Shown: positions 45,007-55,486 of the stretch, piece by piece
Layout: the number at the start of each line of letters is the position of its first letter
Position numbering within the stretch: position 1 is the stretch's first letter
Assembly (NCBI GenBank): GCA_023053545.1
Contig: JAKZAN010000002.1
Coordinates: 4,014,375-4,078,374, forward strand
Length of the DNA stretch: 64,000 nt
Source of the DNA: Lepidurus packardi
Taxonomy: Eukaryota > Arthropoda > Branchiopoda > Notostraca > Triopsidae
Reading direction: 5' to 3'
The notes under the pieces: model-generated
What the model was told of the DNA's origin: nothing
Databases searched by the model: none
Seen by the model: the letters and a program-made list of their open reading frames with translations, nothing else
Translations under genes and position numbers: made by a program

Positions 45007-48000
45007 GTTTTAATTGTGAGTTATGCGTCTGAGCACTGTAGCATCCTATTAAGAATCACTAGAACAGAACTGCCGGAATAAAAGGGAGATTGGGACGTTG
45101 GGTGCTTTCTGACGTGCACCAGAGGCTTTGAGTCCGTTACTGTGACGAAGTGGTGGCTATGCCTCGCAAACAGCAGCTCAGCTGCAGTAGAATTGAATTT
45201 GAACCCCGTATTTTCGTCCGACCCCCCTTACTTTTACGAGCCCCAACAATATAAGGGGAGAAATTGGGACATTTGCTTGCATGTGTATTTAGCTGGATCG
45301 GGTGATTCCCCATTCGCCTAGATTTTGTTAAGGGAGAAAGGGGAGTTGGGTGGTATATACAATGGTGGCGAATGTTTCTTATCAAGTAAAGTACACCCAC
45401 AGACCTTCTTGTTTTAAGGGGAAAAGTCGAAGGGGTTGACGGTGCATGACTGGAATTCATTAGCATGGGAACGTTCTTGGTTTAGGACCACGTTGCTAAT
45501 TTCAAAGCCGGGGAAAAGACGAAAAGTTTACTTTCCGAGGACCTTGCAGGACTTGGGAAATGTAAACAGTATCGAATGTAAAGGGAAAGTGGAGCTTGAA
45601 AACCCTGCCGAGTTTAAAGGGAATGCTCAGAGGGCATGAACTTTGACAATGGCGTGGGAAAATCGTACACAAGCTGTACTTTATTACATAGGAGCGTCCG
45701 TTAGCGTCGGTTATTGAATGGGAGGGAAACGAACGACGCTACTCATGGCGTGTGTCCTTCGGCGTCGCCAGGTGCGAACATTAAAAAGACGAAACGTAAC
45801 CGTCGTTTTCCGAGCTGGTATCAATAGGTGAACTATAGTTTACCTGGGGATTCATAGATGGCCTTGGTAGTCTAGATTCAAAGACCTTTTAAATTTCTTT
45901 TTGCCCAACAGGACATAATAAAGCATGCAAGCACCATTTGAATATCGCGTCATGCGATTACCTAGTTATATTTTAAAGCACAAACATTCCCCATTATTCT
46001 TTTCAAATATACAGAAGAAATCATGGGCGACGAATCAGGACGGATTTTTCCGTGTTGGAGTGGGATTGACAAAAGAGGATGTTTTCACTAAATTTTAATT
46101 TGAACTGCGTTAAATGCCGTATGGGGTGTTTAAACGTACAATTTTTCGAGCACTCCACATCGAATTGTAGTCGAACTGCGAGGCAATTCTATCGAAAAGT
46201 AATCAATTCATGGTAATTTTGACATTAATTATTAAGTTCGTACAATAACCAACTTATTGATCGCTACAGTGGACGTTGCAAATTGACCAATCATATTGCT
46301 GTTCCGTTGTTTAGAAAAATCCTGACATTGAAGCCTACTTCTACGCTTAGGTAGGGTTTTCAACACGATATTCCTTCTAAACTCCCCAGTCAATTAAAGG
46401 AGTAGGTCACGTAATTAAATAACCTCTCATTTAATTGACTGAGAAGTTTAGAAGGAATTTCCCACCTACGCGTAGTAGTGGGCAAGAAATGACAGGATTG
46501 GTCTATAAGTAATGAAAGAGCAATGTGATTGGTCAATTTGCAAAGTCCATTTAGCGATCAATAAGTTCTTACTGTACGTACATCATAGATCGCAGGATTG
46601 AGTGAAAGTAATATGCTTTTACAATAGATATCCGTAATTCAAAATGTATTCACGTTATAGCATAAATCTGTTAAATGAGAAATTAAACTGTGACCATGTT
46701 GCAATAGAATTCAACCGGAATTAAGTAGTCTCTCTAAATAGATCCCGAATATGCATATTTCCGTAAAAGTACTTTCCCCATTCTACCGTATAGAAAGGGA
46801 AAATAATGTTAGAGCATGCGTAAATCAAATTTTGAAAAAAAAAACACTCCACCTAGTGAGCACGTTTAGCATCAGTTGTATTATTATTACTCTTGGTCCT
46901 AGATGGCGTTCGAGGAATGAGCTAAGAAATTAAAGGTAGAAAAACATCTACCGTGTTTGTTAGGTTTTTTGGGTCCAGCTCGGGAAAGAGGATAGGGGAA
47001 ATGAGTGATTATGGCAATTAAGTCTGGCTTGCTTTCATCTTGGAGATGATGTACAAGGGGTCAAAACATGTGCCCGTTCTTCACTACCAATTTTAGCCGC
47101 AATTAGCCCTCTGGGGTCCAACCTCGTCGTTTATTTGCGGTCGGACTTGGAAAGGAAAACAAAAAAAGCTTGACAATTCATTATTGCCCTTGCGCGCACC
47201 CTAATTGATGCGAGTTAAACTGAAAAGGCCCGGGGTAAAGCACGCGCCAACTTTTATCTTACGGTAGAAAGTTTTTTTTACCGCGTGACGTTTCGACCTT
47301 CTAACACTTTTTCTTATTGTCCTGCTTCTCACGAGATTACAGTGAGCCAAAAAGCTTCCCAAAACGCAGCAGTAGCGAAGATTCAAGTCGGGGATTAAAA
47401 GTCTCCAGTCTGACGTCTGGTATGCATTGTAGCTTTGGGGCATGTTAAGGGAATGTTTCGAACTGTTGTGTTCTTCTGGCTCCTTTCCTTATGCACATTT
47501 CCACCTCTCATTTGCATAGGTTACTGGTCGGAGAAGATGCAGTCTGGTCTTGCTTTGGGATGTTGCCCTGTCTCCCTGTCTGGAGAAGAGGGCACGGCAT
47601 AGGACGACAGAAGAAGCATTCCGGTTCCATAACTGGGGGGGGAAAATGCGAAACTTGGGAACCCAAACATGGCTACACGAAAACTCGATTACGTCATATC
47701 AAGTGAACATCAATTAAAATACAGCTTTGGTACTTATCTCCGCTTATATCATTTGGGACTTTGATGTAGGCGTTTCCCCGTGCAGCTACGGAGGTGTTGG
47801 GTTTGGTCCCCGAATGTGGAAATCCAGTTGTTGTTGCATCTCGAATGTCATTCAGACTTTCAAACTGAAATGAAGTCGATAAAACTGAATTCCTTGGAGT
47901 TTAATATGCATGCTTGCAGACTATGTCTCACACGCCACGCCGTAAAAATTTGTCGTAGCGTGTTGTAAGATGTAAAATGCTTGGTATGGACAACATCGAG

Positions 48001-49543
48001 CTAAGCAATCCAAAGCCAATTAGTTTGGAACCAAAGACCTGCGGCATGACAATCACTTCTTGCTTCAGCTCGCCTGAGAATGCTGCCAAGGTTGAAATAA
48101 GAACTAAAAATTCGTTTTCGAGATTTGAAAATTAGAATGCATGCTTCACAGACGAGATACAAAGTACAAAATCTTACAAATGAATAGGGAATTAGAAAGC
48201 GATTTATGGATCATTCTGGGGGTTTTCTGTGAACGCTTGAGAAGTCCAGATGCCAAGTTTTTATGTTTCATGAGGGGTTACATGAAATTGGCCATTCTAG
48301 AATTGGTGGCCGTTTGCCGGCATGACGAATCTAGGACGCATAGTGAGGCTGTTAAGTGTAAAACTGCTGAACCTAAACGTTTAGTCAGGACTATTGCTAA
48401 AGCCTTAAAGAAATGTTTGTTTGACCAAACACTTTTCTCGGGTTATCGTAAGACTGATCTCGATAAGGAGTTCTAGAGCGCAATTAGAGCTCCGCAATTG
48501 TTTGTAAAACACCGTAACAAAAATGATAAAACGTACTTCATGCTTCTTGAAAATGAGAGATTTCCGGTGAACCTGATTACCTAATTCAGTGAAAGGAAGT
48601 GTTGCACTCGCAGGAAGCGAACATTACAAAATAGCGCCTGAAGTCTTAAGAATATATCATAGACGAACGAAAAAAAAAACCCTACCAAGAGCTTGGAAAA
48701 ACGGAAAGAACCATGAGCGTAAGCCAGATTCTCGGAAATGTCACCAAGGATTTCCCTTCGGCCCTTCTTTCGTGGTTTTTCCATGGCGTCAAGCGCGTAA
48801 CTGGAAGTTGGAAAGCCAGTTTGGCCTTGTTTAGCCGAAGGTGAGCCAAGTTGACATGCCCAGCATCTGCGCTTCGTCTTCTCATCTCTGAATTCATCAA
48901 GAAAACATGTTTTGATGGCCCGGGTCGCCTTAAAGGTCCTGGTCTGGAGCAGAAGTTGCTTCGATGGCTATCGTTTTGGAAAAGCTTTTCAAACGTGAAT
49001 GGAACCCGCCTTCCCTTGATGTTGGTTTTGACTTTTGACGGGATCAGTCGGTTTTTCTTCCTTTGTTTTCGCAGTCTTATAGTATTTAGATAAGAATTAT
49101 TCTCGCTCAAGTGTAGCAATAGGAAACGGATGTATTTCAATAGGAAGTGAAACGGTCCAAAGGTTCCAGGTTAAGTTTGGTTCGCTCTTGGCCCTGGGAC
49201 CTGGGGGAGAGGCTAAGACCGGGGTTTACTCTGCCCGCGGGGAACTACAGGCGTTGTGTTGCAGCGCCACCATGAAATACTGGCCTTGGTGAGCACAGCT
49301 TCAGTCCTCGTTGAGTTGGTCTGGAGATAAGTTAGACACAACGGTTTAAAGCGTCATAAACGTGACGCTTAAATAGGGGAGCTTTTAACGCATCGAACGA
49401 AAACTTTTCGAACATTTAGTTCTTGGACAGAGTTTCCAGCGTGTGTGAGTTTTATCGCGCGGCTTTTGGTGAAAGCTTGACGCGAAATCCAACAACCAAA
49501 GTTACAACTCTTTTTCCCTCGTTTGTGAAAACCAGCCGGCGCC
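45007..49543. other. Intergenic DNA; MITE copy but no supported gene
   Basis: The minus-strand open frame at 49140-48682 (152 codons) has no ATG start. Plus 48141-48476 (111 codons, ATG) has no recognisable domain. I call neither. Upstream of the innexin-2 ATG, TCAGTC at 49301-49306 is an arthropod-type initiator candidate with no TATA box. Confidence 0.4.
46243..46574. mobile_element. Long-TIR MITE with TA target duplication, copy 2
   Basis: Same element as 42294-42647, 332 bp. The left end CAATAACCAACTTATTGATC and the reverse complement of the right end (CAGTAAGAACTTATTGATCG) pair, and similarity runs through GCAAATTGACCAATCATATT and GCAAATTGACCAATCACATT. TA flanks both sides (46241-46242 and 46575-46576). 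The central part holds a second inverted pair around ATTCCTTCTAAACT and AGTCAATTAAA. Differences between the arms show it is not very recent. Confidence 0.8.
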
Positions 49544-50617
49544 ATGTTTGATGTGTTCGGCTCCGTCAAGGGCTTACTCAAGCTCGATTCGGTTTGCATC
49601 GATAGCAATGTATTCCGTCTCCACTACAAAGCCACCGTGATCATCCTCATCGCCTTTTCATTGTTGGTCACATCGCGTCAGTACATTGGCGACCCTATTG
49701 ATTGCATCGTCGAGGGCGTTCCCTCGAACGTTATGGACACGTACTGCTGGATCCATTCCACGTTCACGATTCCAAACCGCTACAAAAAGGAGGACAATGT
49801 ACCCCATCCAGGTGTATCGGCGAAGAAAGGCCCCGACGATGAAATCAAGTACCACAAATATTATCAATGGGTTTGCTTCGTTCTCTTCTTCCAAGCGCTG
49901 CTCTTCTACGTGCCCCGTTACCTGTGGAAGACCTGGGAAGCTGGCAAGATGAAGATGTTGGTCCTGGACCTCAACTGCCCCATCATCGAAGACAACGTCA
50001 AGAATGAGCGCAAGAAATTGCTGGTCGACTACTTCGCTACCAATCTGCACAACCACAACTTCTACGCCGTCCGTTTCTTCATCTGCGAAGTCCTCAACTT
50101 CATCAACGTAGTCGGCCAGATCTATTTCATGGACTTTTTCCTCGGAGGAGAATTTACCACGTACGGATCTGATGTCATCAACTTCACCGAGATGGAACAA
50201 GAAGAGCGGACCGATCCCATGGCCAAAGTCTTCCCCAAAGTCACCAAATGCACCTTCTACAAATACGGTCCCTCCGGCACGGTCCAACACATCGATGGGA
50301 TGTGCGTCCTGCCCTTGAACATTGTCAATGAGAAGATCTACGTCTTCCTATGGTTCTGGTTCATACTCCTCGCCGTCTTCACCGGCCTCTCCCTGTTGTA
50401 CCGCTTGGCGGTGATCTTCGCCTCGCAAACGCGCGTGTATCTGCTCCGCGCCCAGGCACGTTTAGCCCCGCGTCAAGATGTGGAAACTGTGGCGCGCAAA
50501 TGCCAAATCGGGGACTGGTTCGTCCTCCTATTGTTGGGCAAGAACATTGACCCTCTGGTCTACAAAGAACTTATGTCTGATTTGGCCAAACGTTTCGAAG
50601 GAAAAGAAGCTGTTTAA
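49544..50617 (+). CDS. Inx2: Innexin 2 (gap-junction channel subunit)
   Basis: The CDS is uninterrupted, 357 aa, with a good start context (GCCGCC-like before ATG). It is strikingly close to insect innexin 2 from the start (MFDVFGSVKGLLKLDSVCID) through TM1 and SRQYIGDPIDCI. Four membrane segments lie at about 28-47, 107-126, 176-200 and 263-290. The innexin signature YYQWV is at 106-110. The paired extracellular cysteines are C54 and C68 in loop 1 and C236 and C254 in loop 2, all present. Innexins assemble as oligomeric hemichannels that dock to form electrical and metabolic junctions; insect Inx2 commonly forms heteromers with other innexins in epithelia. It is the first of four tandem same-strand innexins and the only one with the Inx2-type YYQWVCF motif; the others have YYQWVP. 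The CDS has no introns; a 5'-UTR intron cannot be excluded. Confidence 0.97.
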   Translation: MFDVFGSVKGLLKLDSVCIDSNVFRLHYKATVIILIAFSLLVTSRQYIGDPIDCIVEGVPSNVMDTYCWIHSTFTIPNRYKKEDNVPHPGVSAKKGPDDEIKYHKYYQWVCFVLFFQALLFYVPRYLWKTWEAGKMKMLVLDLNCPIIEDNVKNERKKLLVDYFATNLHNHNFYAVRFFICEVLNFINVVGQIYFMDFFLGGEFTTYGSDVINFTEMEQEERTDPMAKVFPKVTKCTFYKYGPSGTVQHIDGMCVLPLNIVNEKIYVFLWFWFILLAVFTGLSLLYRLAVIFASQTRVYLLRAQARLAPRQDVETVARKCQIGDWFVLLLLGKNIDPLVYKELMSDLAKRFEGKEAV

Positions 50618-53600
50618 ATACGATTCATTGTTGCTTTTTTATGATCCTGAAATCAGTTGTATTCAATCAGAAGGGAAAGAGAGCTTGCTTGTCCACTAGG
50701 TGTGCTAAAGAGAAAAAGAGTTAAGAGATTTTGTCTGCATGCTGCCTCCATTTGTAACAGTTATTTTTTAGACCATCAGTTTTTCATAACTGTCGCTCAA
50801 ATTTCTACTTGATCAACATGGGACCATCCAGTGTCTTCCTATTTTGTCCTTAAAGCAATAGAAAGTTTTCTATAAAAGATTATCTGGATTTCACAACTAT
50901 TCCTTAGAGAGAAGAGACCTTTTAGCATTTGAGCTTCATAATGGGCAAAGATGCATGCTAAGGCTGAATGAAAGCACAAATAAGCTTGGATAATTTTTTA
51001 TCAGGGAAAGTTTTTCATTCCAATTCAAATCTTGAACCTCAAACGTGTGCCTTAATCCATGTATCAAGCGATTATTCGAGGTTGTAGAAAAAAAGGACCA
51101 ATGGGATCTCGAGGGAATGGTGTTTGATATATAGAATACAAATTGAATCCTTTCATTCACATGGAGGTAGAGAGGGACATGCCTAATTGCCTTTCAACTT
51201 TGGGGTATTTCACTCATTGAACTTTTTTTTTATTGCCAACTTTCTTTCATGTGTAATTTTATGTCATTCTTGTTCTGTTCGGTTTTGACAATTAGGGTTT
51301 AAGAGAAGTAACGAGAAGGTCCGTGTTTGGTGGCTTCATAAATTAAAAACAAACCGTTCTGTATTGAGACAATTCCTACAAGAAATACATACTAATTTTG
51401 GCTTTAAAACACTTGAGGTTTATTGTGGGGCTGTCTGGGAAGCGATGAATAATTGTCACGTAAATCAAGCCTCGAAGTACCCATGACTGCAAATTAAGAG
51501 TAGTCACGAAGGTATGTCGGAGGAATCCTGTACTGCAGAACCGTTGTCGCAAGCCAACCAGTTTTTTAAGAGGGTTTTTTTTTATCCATTAATGGGTGCA
51601 GCCATAGCGAAAACTAAGTTGAGTCCGAGCAGAGATGAAAATTAGACCGCATTACCCTAACCTTAATGCGCTTAAGCGTAGATTACTGTAGCGCTTTCTC
51701 ATTACGTTGTTCCATAAATAAATTCCCGGGAAACCGAAAACCCCCACTGGAAAAGGCTTATGCAAGATGCTTACACAAGAGGGTCATTTGCCTCTAGGAA
51801 ATTTTTAGCCAAAGTGACTCAGACCAGACTGTTTAACTTGAAGAAGGGGTTATTTGGGCTCTGGTTATAGAGACGAGGGTTAACTAACATAACCCCCCGT
51901 TCCTATTGCTGTCGCCATGTAGCAAACATGTTTTGCAAAATTTTCTTCAGCAGTTTATTTTAAGGGGGAGGGTGCCGCAAACTTTTCGGTCTTGTTTGTG
52001 ATGAAATGGTTTTACTAGGCTGCATATTCCCTATACTATTCCAGCGTTGGGGGACGGTTCCTTACCCGGAAAGTTTTATCACCCTGTAAGAAAAGACGCT
52101 GTTTGAGGGGTTGGGGAGGGTTATCTATTCCGTGTATGCCCTACCTATTATCCTTCCGTGGTACCCTACCTACCTACCCATGCGGCCTTCCTGTTCTGCG
52201 AAATGCGACTTGCAAAACAAGGGCCATATGGTACCGATTCTGCCTATACACACTAGCATGGGTCAAGCGAGGTCAGAAATAGGGGGTTGGAGAGGGAGGA
52301 GGCGGAAAGGTGGGGCCGTCGTCGTTGTCTCGTTACTTATTTCTGGTACCCGTTTTGGTTCCTGAAGTGCAGGGGTTTGGGCCATTCGGCATTCCAAAGT
52401 CAGATTGTTGGTTGCTAAAAGTTAAAGTGAGAGCAGGAGTCGGTTGAAAGCAAACACAATAAATACCCAGGTTTACTGATCAACGAGCATATCCGGGTCG
52501 TTTGTGGTTGACGTAAGCCCATTTTTAAGTACTTTTTAGCCGTTCTTTTTTTTGCATGACGTTTGTAACGGTTGAAATTTTAGCTCGTAAGACTAAAGAT
52601 GATAACATAGGGAAGCAAAAAAAGCCCGTCTACCGTTTATTGTACGTTTTTATGAGTAATTTCTTGATAAGATTTGGAGGGTCAATCAAAGTTCAGTTCA
52701 AATAGGTATAAAACATGTTTTGATATCTTAATTTTTTTGCATGTGCTGAGCTTGAGACATGTAAAAACGTCAGGCATGGATTGGAATTTATAGAGAGCTT
52801 ATCTTTGCAGCGTAGCGGTTCACGTGCATTGTCTGTAGAGCGCGATTGAGACAAGTTCTAGAACATAAAAATTAGACTGTAAAATTGAAACCGATTTTAT
52901 TACGTCTTGCTACCAAGCCCGCAGCAGCTTCTCACACATGCATTGACGTCACTCAGCTGCGTTTGCTTTGCATTGTATTGAGTTAAGACAAGCTATAGGG
53001 AAAAAAGAGTAAGACAATGATGTCGGCTGTCTGTGAAGTGGAAATAGACGTAAAGTATAAGCAAAAGGAACGTTTCCTAGTTACACGTAGTTAGAAAAGT
53101 AATCTTTGTTACGTGGCCGTGACATTCTACAAAATCGCGTTTGCTATGAAATTATCTGGGCTCGCACCTTGCTGCGGGGTGTTCCTTGCCATGCGGGTTA
53201 GACATAGTTGTTGTTACGGTAAAAGTGAGCCACCTTACTACACAAAAGGCGTAATAATAAGGTCGTTATTAGTAAGGTGACTTTCCTAGTGCGGTTAAAC
53301 GAGAACATTAGCATTACGTCGTAGGTTTAAAAGCGAGATAAGAAAAGTTAAATGTCAGAAAATAGTTCTGAACACGGTACGTACAAACCAAGAGATTGTT
53401 GACTGCAGCATGGGGAGTTTTTCATTGTTGCTTGATGACTGGGATGGGGAGTTTTCATTGTTGTTATCGGTGCATGAAGCGAATGGTGACGTCATTTCCT
53501 GTCATTTTGTTAAACTCTAGGTAGTCAAGGGCGTTCTCTGTTTTTTGACGGAAACTGGCTTATATATTTACGGTACCCCAGTGCCTATATCTCTTCTCTC

Positions 53601-54334
53601 TTTTCCTATCTCTTGTCTGAGCTGCATGGCCCCTGTAGTGATACGGCCGCTTAGCAAAGGGAAAAACTAGTCCAAAACAGTGAAGGAAAACGAACTGGGA
53701 GAGAACTTTGTAGTCTGCGAACGTTTTTACATTACGATAAGTTGGAAGCGTGTTTAAAATGTAACTGATTTTTTCAATAGAAACGAGCGAGACAAAAGTG
53801 CGTGAACGGGCCTGGTGCACGAACCTGGAACTTTCGTTGGGATACGAGATTTACTGAGTTGTCCAGTTATTTTGGCCATTGTTGGGGTTGTAGCAGCTTG
53901 GAGGGGACTGCTAAAGCGTCGCGACGCCCCCCATAGAATCCATTGAAACCCTAGAAGCCTAGGGAGGTTCCCTACATCAAAAAGCGGAGCCGAGGGTGAA
54001 CACATCGTCTAGCCCAGACCTACTCCAGTTTGCAGTAACGTACGCCGAAAACACAATCTCCAAACCCTTTGCTAGCCCCAGTAAGAATAGGCTTGGCTCT
54101 GTGCTAACAGTGAAAACTTGAACTCGCCTCAACTTGTTTAGTTTCCATTCAAGAGATTCTATGCTGTTTGTTACTGTCAGGGTTGTTTGTTTGCAGAGTT
54201 TTGTGAAGAAACTTGCATAGGATTCAAGTTTGAGATTGCCTTTGTTAGAAAAGACTTGAGATTGCAGTTTACCAACAATTTAATAGTGTACACCCCCTTT
54301 TCTTTGTTGATACCGAGCAAGAAATCGATAGAAA
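50618..54334. other. Intergenic DNA between the first two innexins
   Basis: No further coding region seen. A stem-loop with 10-bp arms CACCTTACTA (53231-53240) and TAGTAAGGTG (53270-53279) is present, and TGACGTCA occurs at 52944-52951 and 53487-53494. TTTGTTTGCAG at about 54187-54197 could be the acceptor of a 5'-UTR exon for the second innexin. Confidence 0.4.
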
Positions 54335-55486
54335 ATGTTGAATATATTTTCCAAGTTGGGCAACCAACTGAAAGTTAAAGTCTTCAAAGTCCGCGTGGAC
54401 AACCTCATGTTTAAGATGCATTACCGCTTCACGTTTGTGGCGCTGATGGTGTCCTGTTTGTTGGTAAGCAGCCGTCAGTTCATTGGCGACAATATCAACT
54501 GTATTCAAGATTCGGGCGCGGTACCGCAAAACGTACTTAACACTTACTGCTTCATAGCCACGACCTTCACTTTACCGAAGAATTTGGCATCACGTACCGG
54601 CGACGAAGTGGCCGCGATGGGCGTGGGTCCCCACAAGGATTCGGACGAAAAGACGTACCACGCTTATTACCAGTGGGTCCCCTTCGTACTCTTCTTACAG
54701 GGGCTCATGTTCTACACGCCTTGGTGGATCTGGAAACAGCTCGAGAATGGGAAGGTACGCATAATTATTACCGGCTTGAATACTTTCATCGTGGACTCCA
54801 ACGAGCGCCACAGTAAGGAGCGGATCCTGGTCAACTACATCATGGACACCCTGCACGAGCACAACTGGTACGCCATCAAGTTCTTCTTGTGCGAAGTCCT
54901 TTGCGCCGTCAATGTCATCGGAAACATTTTTTTCACGGACTACTTCCTGGGCGGGGAATTCCTGCAATACGGCCCCCGCGTAGTCAAATTCCTTGAAATG
55001 GATCCTGAGGAGCGCTTCGATCCCATGGCCCACGTTTTCCCGCGTTTAACCAAATGTACGTTCCACAAGTACGGCTCGTCCGGAACGGTCCAGCGACACG
55101 ACAGTCTCTGCGTCTTGGCACTGAACATTATGAACGAGAAGATCTACGTCTTCCTGTGGTTTTGGCTCGTTATCCTGTCCATCCTGACCGTCCTGCACTT
55201 GATGTACCGCGTGGCAACCCTGGCGGTGTATCCGTTGCGCGCGGCGATCCTGAAATCCGTTATAGGCGTCTCTCACGCCGACGATTTGGATATCATCATG
55301 CAAAAGTGCCAAGTTGGCGATTGGCTGCTGCTCTACTTCCTTGGTCGCAACATGGATATGATGGTTTTCAACGAATTCGTTCGCGAATTGGCCAAAAGTT
55401 TGGCTTACGGCACCGCTAATCGTCGCAAGCACCTAGAAGACAGTGACGATCCTCGCCTATGCGAAGGGCGACCCATGTTGACATAA
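54335..55486 (+). CDS. Innexin, innexin-3-like, uninterrupted CDS
   Basis: 383 aa. N-terminal cytoplasmic helix, then TM1 (about 31-49), SRQFIGDNINCI, loop-1 cysteines C56 and C72, YYQWVPFVLFLQGLMFY (111-127, TM2), TM3 around 182-204, loop-2 cysteines C241 and C259 (TKCTFHKYGSSG, then SLCVLALNI) and TM4 around 268-288. YYQWVPF and LCVLALNI are innexin-3-like features. It resembles the fourth gene of the cluster most, sharing SRQFIGDN and VPQNVLNTYCF, yet that gene has three introns and this one none, which raises the possibility of a retrocopy or intron loss. The tail (RKHLEDSDDP...) is acidic and unique to this copy. Expected at the plasma membrane as a gap-junction subunit. Confidence 0.95.
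   Translation: MLNIFSKLGNQLKVKVFKVRVDNLMFKMHYRFTFVALMVSCLLVSSRQFIGDNINCIQDSGAVPQNVLNTYCFIATTFTLPKNLASRTGDEVAAMGVGPHKDSDEKTYHAYYQWVPFVLFLQGLMFYTPWWIWKQLENGKVRIIITGLNTFIVDSNERHSKERILVNYIMDTLHEHNWYAIKFFLCEVLCAVNVIGNIFFTDYFLGGEFLQYGPRVVKFLEMDPEERFDPMAHVFPRLTKCTFHKYGSSGTVQRHDSLCVLALNIMNEKIYVFLWFWLVILSILTVLHLMYRVATLAVYPLRAAILKSVIGVSHADDLDIIMQKCQVGDWLLLYFLGRNMDMMVFNEFVRELAKSLAYGTANRRKHLEDSDDPRLCEGRPMLT

Noticed and set aside
48682-49140. 152-codon minus-strand ORF upstream of innexin 2
   Set aside because: No ATG start and no domain. The basic composition alone is not evidence of a gene.
49658-50290. 210-codon minus-strand ORF over innexin 2
   Set aside because: Antisense shadow of the innexin 2 coding sequence; the same holds for the minus-strand ORFs at 54.7-55.4 kb and 58.2-59.1 kb.
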